Positions 36,428 to 46,513 of a stretch of DNA of 64,000 nt are shown one piece after another (position 1 is the stretch's first letter; each line of letters begins with the position of its first letter). The notes under the pieces were generated by a model. That model was given only the letters and a program-made list of their open reading frames with translations. It searched no databases and had not been told where the DNA came from. A program made the position numbers and the translations under genes. The DNA comes from Parvularcula oceani (GTDB lineage Bacteria > Pseudomonadota > Alphaproteobacteria > Caulobacterales > Parvularculaceae), in assembly GCF_000733125.1 (NCBI RefSeq), contig NZ_JPHU01000001.1, positions 186,001 through 250,000 of the forward strand. The letters are read 5' to 3'.

Positions 36428-37923
36428 CGGACTCTTCCAGCTTGCACGACCATCTGATCCCGGCGCTCGACGCGGCCAATGTCGGCTGGGCGCTGGCTGA
36501 CCGCGACGGCGTGCTCCTGGCCGCGTCTCGAGCCTTCTTTGCCGCGACGGGGCTCGACGAGGCGGCCGATGCCGGAGGCCGGTGCTGGTTCGAGCGCGAT
36601 GCCGCCGGGCCGGAACTGAAGGCGGAGCGGCGAAGGCTCTGGACGGAATTCGTCGCGAGCGGGAAGCCTTGGCGCGGCTGGCTCCGCTGGCAGCTGACCG
36701 AGAGCAAAGCGCGTTTCTTCGAGGGCACGGCCACGCTGACGGGCGATGGGAAGGTCATGCTCGTCACCAATGACCGGACGAGCGAGATCGAGGCCAGGTC
36801 CGCCGCGAAAGAGCGGACCGAAGCGCTGCGGGCGATCCTCGACGACCTGCCCCTGGCTGTCGCGGTGCAGGACGCCGAGGGCCGCATTCTCTTCTTGAAC
36901 AAATACGTGCCGCTCCGCCTGGGACTGAAGCGGCGCCTGATCCTCGGCAAGAAGCCGCAGGCGCTCCGCCGCCTCAACCTCGATCCGGTTGTCTATCGCA
37001 CCATGGTCGACTTCCTGCAGAAAGGAACGCCGGCCGGACGTCAGCTGATCGAGGTGACGAGGGGCCCGCTGGCAGGGACGAGCTGGCTCCTCTTCGCCAA
37101 GCCGCTCTTCGGGCGAAGCGGCGATTTGCAGCGCTATGTGACGATCGCGGTCGACCAGTCGGCGACCATGAAGCTGATCAGCGAACGCGAAGCCTTCGCC
37201 CGCGCCCTGGCCGAAACCCAGAAGGTCGGCGCCCTCAACGACTTCGCCGGGTCTCTCGCCCATGAACTGTCGAACCTCCTGCACCCGGTCGGGGTCTATG
37301 CGCGGAGTCTCGCGAAGAACCCGGATCACCCCGACCGGGCCTATTACGCCGACAGGATCAGCGCGGCCACGATGAGCGCGGGCAGCCTTCTGCGCCGCAC
37401 GCTTCTGATGGCGCGGTCGGACGACGACCCGCCCTCGCTGACGGATCTCAGCGAGCTGATCGAGGACGTGGTCGCCACCGCGAAGGACCTCAATCGCGGC
37501 TCGATCCGCTTCGTCATAGACCTGCCGGGCGAGCCGCTGCGCGCGTTGATTCAGCCGACGGAGTTCCGGCAGGTCCTCCTCAACCTTCTCAACAATGCGA
37601 TGGAAGCGCAGAACGACCGGGGGACGGTGACGATCAGAGGCATCAAGGGCGCCGTGCCGCCCCGCGACCTGCCGCTTCGCCCGACCGCTTCGGGCCATTT
37701 CGTATGCGTCAGCGTCATCGATGAGGGGCCGGGCCTCGACAAGGCTGCCGCCGACCAGATCTTCCGCCCCTTCTTCACGACCAAGCCGAAGGGCAAGGGA
37801 ACGGGCCTCGGCCTGCCCATCGCGCAGGGCCTGACCATGGGCTGGGGAGGAGCCGTTGCGGTTGACACCGCGCCGGGGAAGGGGTCCACCTTTTCCATCT
37901 GGGCCCCTCAGCGCGAGGGCTGA
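36424..37923 (+). CDS. Cytoplasmic PAS sensor histidine kinase
   Basis: This 499-residue kinase lacks membrane helices. PAS-like regions occupy the N-terminal half. The dimerisation box has phospho-acceptor His280 in SLAHELSNLL. The ATPase domain has LLNLLNNAMEAQ, VIDEGPGLD and GKGTGLGLPIAQG. It likely phosphorylates the single-domain regulator encoded 45 bases downstream. The GTG start overlaps marR. Confidence 0.9.
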   Translation: MTDSSSLHDHLIPALDAANVGWALADRDGVLLAASRAFFAATGLDEAADAGGRCWFERDAAGPELKAERRRLWTEFVASGKPWRGWLRWQLTESKARFFEGTATLTGDGKVMLVTNDRTSEIEARSAAKERTEALRAILDDLPLAVAVQDAEGRILFLNKYVPLRLGLKRRLILGKKPQALRRLNLDPVVYRTMVDFLQKGTPAGRQLIEVTRGPLAGTSWLLFAKPLFGRSGDLQRYVTIAVDQSATMKLISEREAFARALAETQKVGALNDFAGSLAHELSNLLHPVGVYARSLAKNPDHPDRAYYADRISAATMSAGSLLRRTLLMARSDDDPPSLTDLSELIEDVVATAKDLNRGSIRFVIDLPGEPLRALIQPTEFRQVLLNLLNNAMEAQNDRGTVTIRGIKGAVPPRDLPLRPTASGHFVCVSVIDEGPGLDKAAADQIFRPFFTTKPKGKGTGLGLPIAQGLTMGWGGAVAVDTAPGKGSTFSIWAPQREG

Positions 37924-37968
37924 GGCAAGAGGCAGGCCGGCAAGGACGTTTTCTTTAGGAGGTCCCTC

Positions 37969-38340
37969 ATGGCTACCATTCTCGTCGTGGATGACGAGCA
38001 GGACGTTGCCGATGCGGTAAAGCTCGTCCTTCAGAACGACGGCTATTTCGTCCTGGTGGCGAAGGACATGGCGAGCGCCCGCGACATTCTCTCGACTGGC
38101 GAGGTCGACGCTTGCGTTCTGGATGTATGGATCGACGGGGACACGGGCCTCGACCTTGCGACCGAGATCAGCCGGGATGCGGAACCCGTGCCCTTCGTGA
38201 TGATGTCCGGAGGCGGACCGGGCCGCTCCCTCGAAAGCGCAACCGCCAAGGCCGATGCGCTCGGCGCTGCCGAAGTCCTGTTCAAGCCCTTCGACGACGA
38301 CGAATTGCTGGCCGCGGTGAAGAAGGCGCTGGGCAAGTAG
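37969..38340 (+). CDS. Single-domain (CheY-like) response regulator
   Basis: This 123-residue receiver domain has acidic Asp8-Asp9, phospho-site Asp52 (ACVLDVWID), a Ser in VMMSGGG and Lys in LFKPFDDDE. It has no output domain, so it acts by protein contact or phosphorelay. AGGAGG precedes the ATG. It converges with glyQ. Confidence 0.92.
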   Translation: MATILVVDDEQDVADAVKLVLQNDGYFVLVAKDMASARDILSTGEVDACVLDVWIDGDTGLDLATEISRDAEPVPFVMMSGGGPGRSLESATAKADALGAAEVLFKPFDDDELLAAVKKALGK

Positions 38341-38359
38341 GCCCGAGCCCGCCGCGCCC

Positions 38360-39283
38360 TCAGGCGGCGTCCTGCCCGGCGATGCCGGCGCCCTCGGTGC
38401 GGCCCTGCGGGCTGTCGAGCCAGGCTTCGCAGCAGGCCTTGGCCAGCTTGCGCACCCGCAGGATATAGGACTGGCGTTCTGCGACCGAGATCACGCCCCG
38501 CGCATCGAGCAGGTTGAAGAGGTGGCTGGCCTTGATGCACTGGTCATAGGCCGGCAGCGCGAAGCTGCGCCCCTCTTCACGCCCCTTGGCGAGGATCGTC
38601 TCACAGGCCTCTTCCGCCTCGCGGAACTGGCGGAACAGGACATCCGTGTTCGCGAGCTCGAAGTTATAGCCCGAGAATTCGACCTCCTGCTGGTGGAAGA
38701 CATCGCCATAGGTGACGCCCTCCCCGTTGAAGTCGAGATCGTAGCCGTTGTCGACGCCCTGGACATACATGGCCAGCCGCTCGAGGCCGTAGGTCAGCTC
38801 GCCGGTGACCGGCTTGCAGTCGAAGCCGCCGACCTGCTGGAAATAGGTGAACTGCGTCACCTCCATCCCGTCGCACCAGACTTCCCAGCCGAGGCCCCAG
38901 GCGCCCAGCGTCGGGCTTTCCCAGTCGTCCTCGACGAAGCGGATGTCGTGGAGCGAACGGTCGATGCCGATCGCGTCGAGGCTGCCAAGATAGAGCTCCT
39001 GGAGGTTTTCGGGGCTTGGCTTCAGGACCGTCTGGAACTGGTAGTAGTGCTGGAACCTGTTCGGGTTCGCGCCATAGCGCCCGTCCCCCGGCCTGCGGCA
39101 GGGCTGCACATAGGCCGCGTTCCAGGGCTTCTCCCCCAGGCTGCGGAGCGTCGTGGCAGGGTGGAAGGTGCCCGCGCCCATTTCGAGATCGTAGGGCTGC
39201 AGGATCACGCAGCCATGATCGGCCCAGTAGTTCTGCAGGGTGAGGATCAGGCCCTGGAAGGACCGCGTCTTGGCGTCAGTCAT
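38360..39283 (-). CDS. glyQ: Glycyl-tRNA synthetase alpha subunit
   Basis: This 307-residue catalytic subunit of the alpha2beta2 enzyme shows [35 protein letters not shown] and the active-site region [12 protein letters not shown]. It charges tRNA-Gly with glycine. glyS normally follows, but here the downstream neighbour is the convergent response regulator, so the beta subunit must be elsewhere. Confidence 0.95.
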   Translation of the reverse strand: MTDAKTRSFQGLILTLQNYWADHGCVILQPYDLEMGAGTFHPATTLRSLGEKPWNAAYVQPCRRPGDGRYGANPNRFQHYYQFQTVLKPSPENLQELYLGSLDAIGIDRSLHDIRFVEDDWESPTLGAWGLGWEVWCDGMEVTQFTYFQQVGGFDCKPVTGELTYGLERLAMYVQGVDNGYDLDFNGEGVTYGDVFHQQEVEFSGYNFELANTDVLFRQFREAEEACETILAKGREEGRSFALPAYDQCIKASHLFNLLDARGVISVAERQSYILRVRKLAKACCEAWLDSPQGRTEGAGIAGQDAA

Positions 39284-39332
39284 GATGGGGCGGTGCTAGC
39301 GGCGCGTGCCGGATGCGGCAAGCGGGCATCCC

Positions 39333-40022
39333 TCAGCGCAGGGCGGCGCCCGAACGGTCTTTCGCCAGCGGCGCCATCTGCCTGACGATGGCGGCGCGCG
39401 CCGCCTCTGCCAGCGGATCGGGCCTGTAGGCGAGAAGCCGCGCGAGAAGGCCGTCGGCCTCGGACAGAGCGCCCTCTCCCGCCCGGCACAAGGCGACATG
39501 GCGATAGGCGTCGAGCGCCCAGGCATCCTCTTCCAGCGCCTCCTCCGCCTCGTCGCAGGACGTCTCGTCGAGCGGCAGGCCGGTCAGGTTGAACAGCTCG
39601 AGCCGGAGGTCGGAGACCCGCGGCGCGCCCTTCGCGGCCATGGCGCTGAGCGCGGCCGCGACGCTCGACATGGTGGGCGGCCCCTCTCCCGTGCCTTCAG
39701 GCGCCCGAAGATCGAGATCGAAGCACAAGGTCTGCGCGCCGCAGGCGGACACTTCGACGAGGCGCGGCTCGGTCTCCGTCTCGATGAGCAGGCGCGAACC
39801 GCCCGGAACGGGATCGATCGACACCGCGGTGACGCCCATTTCGGACAGATCGATCGAGAGCGAATCCTCGACGCCGCGCAGCAGGAAGCCGCCATCGCCC
39901 GAGGGCTCCGCCTCGCAAGGGCCGGCGCAGGCGAGCAGGAGGCGCACCACGCCGTCGGCCTCTCCCACGCGCAGATCCGCGAGGGGCGCCATCAGGGCGA
40001 GAGCGGCCAGGAGGAGACTCAT
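39333..40022 (-). CDS. Secreted hypothetical protein upstream of glyQ
   Basis: This 229-residue protein has a short signal peptide (MSLLLAALALMAPLA). A beta-rich acidic domain with paired Cys (LACAGPCEAE) follows, and a helical C-terminus resembles repeat-type helices (DAYRHVALCRAGEG). I do not recognise the family. The ATG at 40022 is chosen for the signal peptide and an upstream purine run. The gap to glyQ is 49 bases, so cotranscription is likely. Confidence 0.65.
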   Translation of the reverse strand: MSLLLAALALMAPLADLRVGEADGVVRLLLACAGPCEAEPSGDGGFLLRGVEDSLSIDLSEMGVTAVSIDPVPGGSRLLIETETEPRLVEVSACGAQTLCFDLDLRAPEGTGEGPPTMSSVAAALSAMAAKGAPRVSDLRLELFNLTGLPLDETSCDEAEEALEEDAWALDAYRHVALCRAGEGALSEADGLLARLLAYRPDPLAEAARAAIVRQMAPLAKDRSGAALR

Positions 40023-40139
40023 AGCGGCACCGGGGAGACGATTCGGCTTTTCTGCACCGCAGGAGCATACAGGGCGCCGCAGCCGGCCGGAAGCCTCGCC
40101 CCGGCGCTTGCTCCGGGCCTTGCGCCCGCCTATCGGGCA

Positions 40140-41003
40140 ATGATGCGAGACACACGACCCCTGTCCGGCCTCAGCGAGATCGCCGGCGACTACGACGCCC
40201 TGCTGTGCGACGCATGGGGCGTGATCCACAACGGCCATGCGCTCTTCCCCGGCGCGGCCGAGGCCCTGACCCGGTTCCGGCAGGAACGCGGGCCGGTGAT
40301 CGTCATCACCAATGCGCCGCGCCTATCGGACGTGATCCCGGCGCAACTCGAACGCCTCGGGCTGCCGGCCGAAGCCTATGACGACATCGTGACCTCGGGC
40401 GATGCCACGCGGGCCGAGGTGGAGCGCCGGACGGGCATGGCCTTCTTCCGCCTCGGCCCGGCCAAGGATGACGGCCTGTTCGACGCGATCGAGACGGCCT
40501 TCGTGCCGCTGGAGGATGCTGAGGCGATTCTCTGCACCGGCATGCTCGACGACATGAACGAGACGCCCGACGATTACCGCGATATGCTGGCCGGCGCGGC
40601 CGAGCGCGGCCTGCCGATGATCTGCGCCAATCCGGACAAGGTAGTCCGCTATGGCGACAAGCTGATCTATTGCGCGGGCGCGCTGGGCGACGTCTACGAG
40701 GCGATGGGGGGAAAAGTGATCCTGGCGGGCAAGCCCCACGAGCCGATCTACCACCTGGCGCTCGAAGCGGCGGCGGTGGGCGGCGGGCAGCCGCCCAGGC
40801 GGCCTCTCGTGATCGGCGACGGCGTGCAGACCGACATTCTCGGCGCGAACCGGCAGGGCTTCGATTCGGTCTTCGTCGCCGACGGCATCTTTTCGCAGGA
40901 GGCGCGCGGGGAGAACGGCCGCCTCGACGAGCGCAAGCTGGCGGCCCTGCTCGATGAGCATGGGGTGCATGCGGAGTTCGCCATGGACGGTCTTCGCTGG
41001 TGA
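40140..41003 (+). CDS. HAD-superfamily IIA hydrolase
   Basis: This protein of about 287 residues has the HAD nucleophile region DALLCDAWGVIHNG, the second motif VIVITNAPR, the Lys in ILAGKPHEPIYH and the final VIGDGVQTDILGANRQG. It belongs to the NagD-like class IIA phosphatases. Tandem ATGs at 40140 and 40143 are both possible. The stop overlaps ribF by GTGA. Confidence 0.87.
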   Translation: MMRDTRPLSGLSEIAGDYDALLCDAWGVIHNGHALFPGAAEALTRFRQERGPVIVITNAPRLSDVIPAQLERLGLPAEAYDDIVTSGDATRAEVERRTGMAFFRLGPAKDDGLFDAIETAFVPLEDAEAILCTGMLDDMNETPDDYRDMLAGAAERGLPMICANPDKVVRYGDKLIYCAGALGDVYEAMGGKVILAGKPHEPIYHLALEAAAVGGGQPPRRPLVIGDGVQTDILGANRQGFDSVFVADGIFSQEARGENGRLDERKLAALLDEHGVHAEFAMDGLRW

Positions 41004-41938
41004 GCGCGCTGATCCGCGCCCCCCTCGCCTGCGCCCTCGCAGATGAGCATCGCGGCACGGTCGCGGTGATGGGCAGCCTCGACGGCGTCCACAAGGGGCA
41101 TCAGGCGCTTCTGAGCACCGCGAAGGAGCTGGCCGCGCAGAAGGAGGCGAGAGTCTCAGCGGTGACCTTCGAGCCGCATCCGCGCCGCATCTTCCAGCCC
41201 GACGCGCCGCCCTTCCTGCTCACCACGCTCGAGCAGAAGGCCGCCCTCCTGGAGCGCTTCGGCTGCGCCCGCGTCTTCGCCCTGCCCTTCACCGAAGGGC
41301 TCTACACCCTCCTGCCCGAAGCCTTCGTCCAGACGGTGCTCTGCGACATTCTCGGCTTGTCGGGCGTGGTGGTCGGCGAGGATTTCCGCTTCGGCGCCCA
41401 GCGCTCCGGCGACACCGAACTTCTCGCCCGCGCAGGCGCCGAGCACGGCATCGACGTCGTCACCGTCGGCATCCAGTCGGATGAAGGCGTCCGCTATTCG
41501 TCGACCGCCGCCCGGCAGGCCCTGCGCGAGGGCAGGCCCGACGTCGCCGCGCAGATCATGGGACGGCCCTTCACCGTCGAAAGCGAAGTCCTCGAAGGCC
41601 GCAGGCTCGCCCGCACGCTCGACTATCCCACCGCGAACATGGAAATGGGCGACCTGATCCGGCCGCGTTACGGCGTCTATGCCGTGCGCTGCCGGCATGA
41701 GGGCCGCAGCCATGACGGTGTCGCCAATCTCGGCGTGCGGCCGACGGTGGACGGCGAGACGGAGCGGCTGGAAGTCCATCTCTTCGATTTCGAAGGCGAC
41801 CTCTACGGCAAGCCGCTGCGCGTCGAATTCGCCTCTTTCCTGCGGGAGGAGGAGACCTTCTCCGGGCTCGACGCCTTGAAAACGGCGATTGCACGGGACG
41901 CCGACGCGGCGCGCAAGGCGCTGAATCCCAAGCGTTAA
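41000..41938 (+). CDS. ribF: Bifunctional riboflavin kinase / FAD synthetase
   Basis: This 312-residue protein has an N-terminal FMN adenylyltransferase domain (GSLDGVHKGHQALL, VVGEDFRFG and RYSSTAARQALREG). The C-terminal riboflavin kinase domain has DYPTANMEM and RYGVYAVR. It converts riboflavin to FMN and then FAD. The GTG start overlaps the HAD gene. It is about 9 kb from the riboflavin synthesis operon. Confidence 0.94.
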   Translation: MSALIRAPLACALADEHRGTVAVMGSLDGVHKGHQALLSTAKELAAQKEARVSAVTFEPHPRRIFQPDAPPFLLTTLEQKAALLERFGCARVFALPFTEGLYTLLPEAFVQTVLCDILGLSGVVVGEDFRFGAQRSGDTELLARAGAEHGIDVVTVGIQSDEGVRYSSTAARQALREGRPDVAAQIMGRPFTVESEVLEGRRLARTLDYPTANMEMGDLIRPRYGVYAVRCRHEGRSHDGVANLGVRPTVDGETERLEVHLFDFEGDLYGKPLRVEFASFLREEETFSGLDALKTAIARDADAARKALNPKR

Positions 41939-42017
41939 CACTCCCTTCACCAGAATTCGTCCAACTCCAGCCCTATTCGACAGGCACATGATCCTCTCGG
42001 GGCAAGGAGTATCCGTG

Positions 42018-42374
42018 ATGGGCAAACGATACTGGGCATGCGCAGCGGCCATCGGCGGCGCGGCGCTTGTCGGCAGCATGGCATTCGCAGCCGACGGGCA
42101 GCCCGACCTGCCGGCGGCAGGCTATGCCGAGCTTCCCTCGGCCAGTCCCGCAGCGGAACGGTCCGCCGTCCAGACCTGCTTTTCCTCGGTGCAGGACAAG
42201 CTCGACGGCCGCGGCATCGATGCCATCACGCTTGCCGACGTGAACCGCGTCTGGCCCGGAAGCGAAGGCTTCATCGTCGACCTGACCGTGAAGGTCGTGC
42301 GCAAGGAAGCCGCCCGCCTGCGCGATTTCACCTGCCGGCAAAGCCGCTTCGGCCTCCAGCTGGCGCGGTACTAG
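42018..42374 (+). CDS. Small exported hypothetical protein
   Basis: This 118-residue protein has a clean signal peptide (MGKRYWACAAAIGGAALVGSM, cut after about AFA). The mature part has two Cys (VQTCFSSV and DFTCRQSR) that could form a disulfide. AAGGAG precedes the ATG at 42018. I do not recognise the family; a periplasmic location is likely. Confidence 0.7.
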   Translation: MGKRYWACAAAIGGAALVGSMAFAADGQPDLPAAGYAELPSASPAAERSAVQTCFSSVQDKLDGRGIDAITLADVNRVWPGSEGFIVDLTVKVVRKEAARLRDFTCRQSRFGLQLARY

Positions 42375-42444
42375 CGAACGCTTGCCGCCGCTCGCGCGGC
42401 TCCGCTAGACCCCGACCGAGAAGTTTCAGCCCCCGGGGTTCCCA

Positions 42445-45330
42445 ATGTCCGACGACGCCGCGAACAAGGCGCGCGATTACCGCGATACGCTCTTCCTTCC
42501 GCAGACCGACTTCCCCATGCGGGCCGGCCTGCCGAAGAAGGAGCCGCAGATCCTCGAGCGCTGGGCGGAGATGAACCTCTATCGCCGGCTGCGCGAGGAG
42601 GCGAAGGACAGGAAGCCCTTCGTGCTGCATGACGGCCCGCCCTATGCGAACGGCCACCTGCATATGGGGCACGCCCTCAACAAGGTCCTCAAGGATATCG
42701 TCGTCCGCTCGCGCCAGATGGGCGGCTTCGACGCGAATTACGTGCCCGGCTGGGACTGCCACGGCCTGCCGATCGAGTGGAAGGTCGAGGAGGCGTTCCG
42801 GGGACAAGGCCGCAAGAAGGCCGACGTCCCGCCATCGGAATTCCGCACCGCCTGCCGCGAATACGCGCAGAAATGGGTCGGCATCCAGTCGGACGAGTTC
42901 CGCCGCCTCGGCATCGAGGGCGACTGGGACGATCCCTACACCACCATGGCCTATGACGCCGAGGCCACGATCTGCGCGGAGTTCATGAAGTTCGCCGCCA
43001 GCGGTCAGGTCTATCGCGGCTCCAAGCCCGTCATGTGGTCGCCGGTCGAGCAGACGGCCCTGGCCGAGGCCGAGATCGAATACCACGAGCACACCTCGAC
43101 CACGATCTGGGTCCGCTTCGGCTTCCGCGAGGCGCCCAAGGGGCTGGAGGGCGCAGAGGTGGTCATCTGGACGACGACGCCCTGGACGATTCCGGGCAAC
43201 CGGGCCGTCTGCTACGGGCCCGGCCTCTCCTACGGCCTCTACGAGATCCAGGAGGTCCGCGGCGATCTCGATTTCGACCCCTGGACCAAGCCCGGCCAGC
43301 GCCTCGTCCTCGCCGATGCCCTGGCCGACGAGGTGAAGGCGGCGGGCTTCGTCGAGCGCTGGCGCCGCGTCGAGGACGTGCCCACCGCCAAGCTGAAGGG
43401 GGCGGTGCTCGACCACCCGCTCAAGGGCTTCGCAGGCGGCTACGAGTTCGCCGTGCCGCTGCTGTCTGGCGATCACGTCACCGACGATGCGGGCACGGGC
43501 TTCGTGCACACCGCGCCGAGCCACGGCCAGGAGGACTATTTCGTCTGGATCGAGCACGGCCTGTCGCTCGAGAACGTTCCCTACACGGTGGACGAGACCG
43601 GCGCCTATACCGACGAGGCGCCGGGCTTCACCGGGGAGCGGGTCTTCGTCACCGAGGGCAAGAAGACGGGCCGCGACGGCGGCGCGAATAAGGCGGTCGT
43701 CGCCGAACTCCTCAAGCGCGATGCCCTTCTGGCGCGCGGGCGGCTCGCCCACTCCTATCCGCATTCCTGGCGGTCCAAGGCGCCGGTCCTCTACCGGAAC
43801 ACGCCGCAATGGTTCATCCGCATGGGCCGGGTCGGCGATGGCGGCCTGCGCGACAAGGCGCTGAAAGCGATCTCCGAGACCGCCTTCTATCCGGCGTCGG
43901 GCCAGAACCGCATCCGCACCATGGTCGAGGGCCGGCCCGACTGGCTCGTCTCGCGGCAGCGCGCCTGGGGCGTGCCGATCACGCTCTTCGTGGGCAAGGA
44001 CGGCGAGCCGCTGGTCGACGAGGCGGTGAACAGGCGCATCCTCAAGGCGATCCGGGAACGCGGCGCCGATGCCTGGTTCGACACGGACAAGTCGGTCTTC
44101 CTCGGCGATGCCCATGATCCGGCCGATTACGAGAAGGTCGAGGACATCCTCGATGTCTGGTTCGATTCGGGCAGCACCCACGCCTTCGTGGTCGAGAACC
44201 GCAAGGACCTGACCTGGCCCGCCGACCTCTATCTCGAAGGCTCAGACCAGCATCGCGGCTGGTTCCAGTCGAGCCTTCTCGAAGCCTGCGGCACGCGCGG
44301 ACGCGCGCCCTATGAGGCGGTGCTGACGCATGGCTTCGTTCTGGACCCGCAGGGCCGGAAGATGTCCAAGAGCCTCGGCAATGTTCTGTTGCCCGAAGAG
44401 ATCACGCGCAAATACGGCGCGGACATCCTGCGCATCTGGGCGGCGAGCGCGGATTATTCCGAGGACATGCGCATCGGCGACGAGATCATCGGCTCGGCGG
44501 TCGACGCCTATCGCAAGCTGCGAAACACGCTGCGCTACCTCCTCGCCGCCCTCGACGGCTATGATGCGGGCGAAGCGGTCCCATATGGCGAGCTGCCGGA
44601 CCTCGAAGCCTATGTCCTCCACCGGCTGAACGCCGTGGATGCCGAGGTGCGCGCGGCCTATGAAGCCTACGACTTCAAGGCGGCATGGCGGGCGCTGACG
44701 GAATTCGCGAGCCAGGACCTCTCCGCCTTCCATTTCGACGTGCGCAAGGACACGCTCTATTGCGATGCGCCGGCTTCGAAGGAGCGCCGCGCGGCGCGCT
44801 TCGTCATGCACGAGACCTTCGAGCGGCTGGTGCGCTGGCTCGCGCCGATCTGCCCCTTCACGGCGGAAGAGGCCTTCCTCGTCCGCCACCCCGAAGAGGC
44901 CGAAAGCGGCTCGGTCCACCTCCAGCTCTTCCTCGACACCGACGAGAACTGGCGGGACGACGCCCTGGCCGCCCGCTGGAGCCGCATCCGCGCGGTGCGC
45001 CGCGTGGTCACCGGCGCGCTCGAGGTCGAGCGTCGCGAGAAACGCATCGGGGCGAGCCTCGAAGCCGCCGTGCTCGTCCATGCTTCGGATCCGGAGACCC
45101 GCAAGGCGCTCGCCAAGCACGACCTCGCCGAACTCTTCATCACATCCGGCGCCGCCGTCACGGAAGGCACGGCTCCGGCCGAGGCCTTCCGCCTGTCCGA
45201 AGTGCCCGATGTCGCCGTCGAGGTCCGCAAGGCGCCGGGCCGCAAATGCGCCCGCTGCTGGAAAGTGCTCGAAGAGGTCCGGCCGCCAGAGGAGCTCTGC
45301 GCGCGCTGCCACGAGGTGGTCGAGGCGTGA
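42445..45330 (+). CDS. ileS: Isoleucyl-tRNA synthetase
   Basis: This 961-residue class I enzyme has the HIGH motif as HLHMGH in PYANGHLHMGHALNK and KMSKS in GRKMSKSLGN. An editing (CP1) domain lies between them (WTTTPWTIPGNRA). A C-terminal zinc finger (CARCWKVLEEV...CARCHEV) is typical of the bacterial, mupirocin-sensitive type. The stop overlaps lspA by GTGA. Confidence 0.97.
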   Translation: MSDDAANKARDYRDTLFLPQTDFPMRAGLPKKEPQILERWAEMNLYRRLREEAKDRKPFVLHDGPPYANGHLHMGHALNKVLKDIVVRSRQMGGFDANYVPGWDCHGLPIEWKVEEAFRGQGRKKADVPPSEFRTACREYAQKWVGIQSDEFRRLGIEGDWDDPYTTMAYDAEATICAEFMKFAASGQVYRGSKPVMWSPVEQTALAEAEIEYHEHTSTTIWVRFGFREAPKGLEGAEVVIWTTTPWTIPGNRAVCYGPGLSYGLYEIQEVRGDLDFDPWTKPGQRLVLADALADEVKAAGFVERWRRVEDVPTAKLKGAVLDHPLKGFAGGYEFAVPLLSGDHVTDDAGTGFVHTAPSHGQEDYFVWIEHGLSLENVPYTVDETGAYTDEAPGFTGERVFVTEGKKTGRDGGANKAVVAELLKRDALLARGRLAHSYPHSWRSKAPVLYRNTPQWFIRMGRVGDGGLRDKALKAISETAFYPASGQNRIRTMVEGRPDWLVSRQRAWGVPITLFVGKDGEPLVDEAVNRRILKAIRERGADAWFDTDKSVFLGDAHDPADYEKVEDILDVWFDSGSTHAFVVENRKDLTWPADLYLEGSDQHRGWFQSSLLEACGTRGRAPYEAVLTHGFVLDPQGRKMSKSLGNVLLPEEITRKYGADILRIWAASADYSEDMRIGDEIIGSAVDAYRKLRNTLRYLLAALDGYDAGEAVPYGELPDLEAYVLHRLNAVDAEVRAAYEAYDFKAAWRALTEFASQDLSAFHFDVRKDTLYCDAPASKERRAARFVMHETFERLVRWLAPICPFTAEEAFLVRHPEEAESGSVHLQLFLDTDENWRDDALAARWSRIRAVRRVVTGALEVERREKRIGASLEAAVLVHASDPETRKALAKHDLAELFITSGAAVTEGTAPAEAFRLSEVPDVAVEVRKAPGRKCARCWKVLEEVRPPEELCARCHEVVEA

Positions 45331-45884
45331 GCCGCTGGTGGACGAGCGCGCGGGAGAATCCGTTCTTCCGCCGCGGAATCACTCTGGCGCTCGTGGTCAT
45401 AGTGCTCGATCAGCTGACCAAGCACTGGATCCTCTACGGCCTGCGCCTTCACCAGCGCGTGCCGGAGCGTATCGAGGTGCTGCCCTTCTTCGACCTCTCC
45501 TATGTCGAGAATACGGGCGTCAGCTTCGGCCTCTTCTCCGGCGGCCTCGTCAGCCGCATCCTCCTGTCGATCCTGGCGCTGGTGGTGGCGGGCTTCGTTC
45601 TGCGCTGGCTCGGCACGCTGCACCGGCGGGTCGCAGCCCTCGGTGCGGGCTTCATCATCGGCGGCGCCCTCGGCAACGTCTATGACCGGCTGCTTTACGG
45701 CTATGTCGTCGATTTCCTCAACTTCTCGCAGATCGGCTTTCCCTGGGTGTTCAACGTCGCCGACGCCGCGATCAATATCGGCGTCGCCTGCCTCGCCTGG
45801 GACGCCTTCGTCGTCACGCCGCGCATGGAGGCCGAGAAGCGACGCGGCGCCGGTGCGCAGGTTACCGAAACTCCAGACCCTTGA
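45327..45884 (+). CDS. lspA: Lipoprotein signal peptidase II
   Basis: This 185-residue membrane protein has four hydrophobic segments and the two catalytic Asp motifs, GGALGNVYDRL and FNVADAAINIG, with YVENTGVSFG upstream. It removes the signal peptide of diacylglyceryl prolipoproteins. The GTG at 45327 overlaps the ileS stop, which sets the start. Confidence 0.94.
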   Translation: MSRWWTSARENPFFRRGITLALVVIVLDQLTKHWILYGLRLHQRVPERIEVLPFFDLSYVENTGVSFGLFSGGLVSRILLSILALVVAGFVLRWLGTLHRRVAALGAGFIIGGALGNVYDRLLYGYVVDFLNFSQIGFPWVFNVADAAINIGVACLAWDAFVVTPRMEAEKRRGAGAQVTETPDP

Positions 45885-45944
45885 GGGTTCCGACTCGCGG
45901 CGGTCGGCGTATAACGCTTCCCGCTTCGGGCGAGTGAAAGGCTC

Positions 45945-46511
45945 ATGGCTATGACCGCAACATTGCGCGCCACCGCGCTGCTTCTTTCGGGGCTGATGCT
46001 GACGAGCGGCTGCGCGTCGCTCGGCAAAGCGCTCGGCACGGGCAAGAATCCGCCGGACGAGTTCGCGATCACCACCAAGGCGCCGCTCACCGTGCCGCCG
46101 GATTACGCCCTGCGCCCGCCGCGGCCGGGCGAGACGCGGCCCGAGGAAAGCTCGACCTCCGACCGGGCGCGCGAGATCCTCGTCGGCGACGCGTCCACCG
46201 CCCCGCCCTCGCGCGGCGAACTGGCCCTCGTTCAGAATGCGGGCGCGCTCGACGTCGACCGCAATATCCGTGCGATCCTCGCCGCGGAGAATGGCGGCCG
46301 GGCCAGCAAGATCGAAAGCCTCGCCAACCAGATCCTGTTCTGGCGGACCGACGGCAATGAGATCGACGACAGCGCAGCCCCCCTGCGCGTCGACGACCAG
46401 GCTGCGTGGATGGAAGAGCGCCGCCGCTCGATCGAAAGCGTGACCGGCGGCGCCCCCGTCACGATCGCAGAGGACGATGAGGGCGTTCTGAACCTGCCCG
46501 GCGTGAACTGA
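45945..46511 (+). CDS. bamF: DUF3035 lipoprotein, BamF-type
   Basis: This 188-residue lipoprotein has lipobox LTSGC (Cys23) and the DUF3035 core [24 protein letters not shown]. In alphaproteobacteria this family is a subunit of the BAM complex that inserts outer-membrane barrels. The position after lspA is typical of the class. Function is inferred from the family. Confidence 0.85.
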   Translation: MAMTATLRATALLLSGLMLTSGCASLGKALGTGKNPPDEFAITTKAPLTVPPDYALRPPRPGETRPEESSTSDRAREILVGDASTAPPSRGELALVQNAGALDVDRNIRAILAAENGGRASKIESLANQILFWRTDGNEIDDSAAPLRVDDQAAWMEERRRSIESVTGGAPVTIAEDDEGVLNLPGVN

Positions 46512-46513
46512 TC

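Noticed and set aside
42328-44181. Long minus-strand frame opposite ileS
   Set aside because: Antisense artefact of GC-rich codons; ileS motifs are unambiguous.
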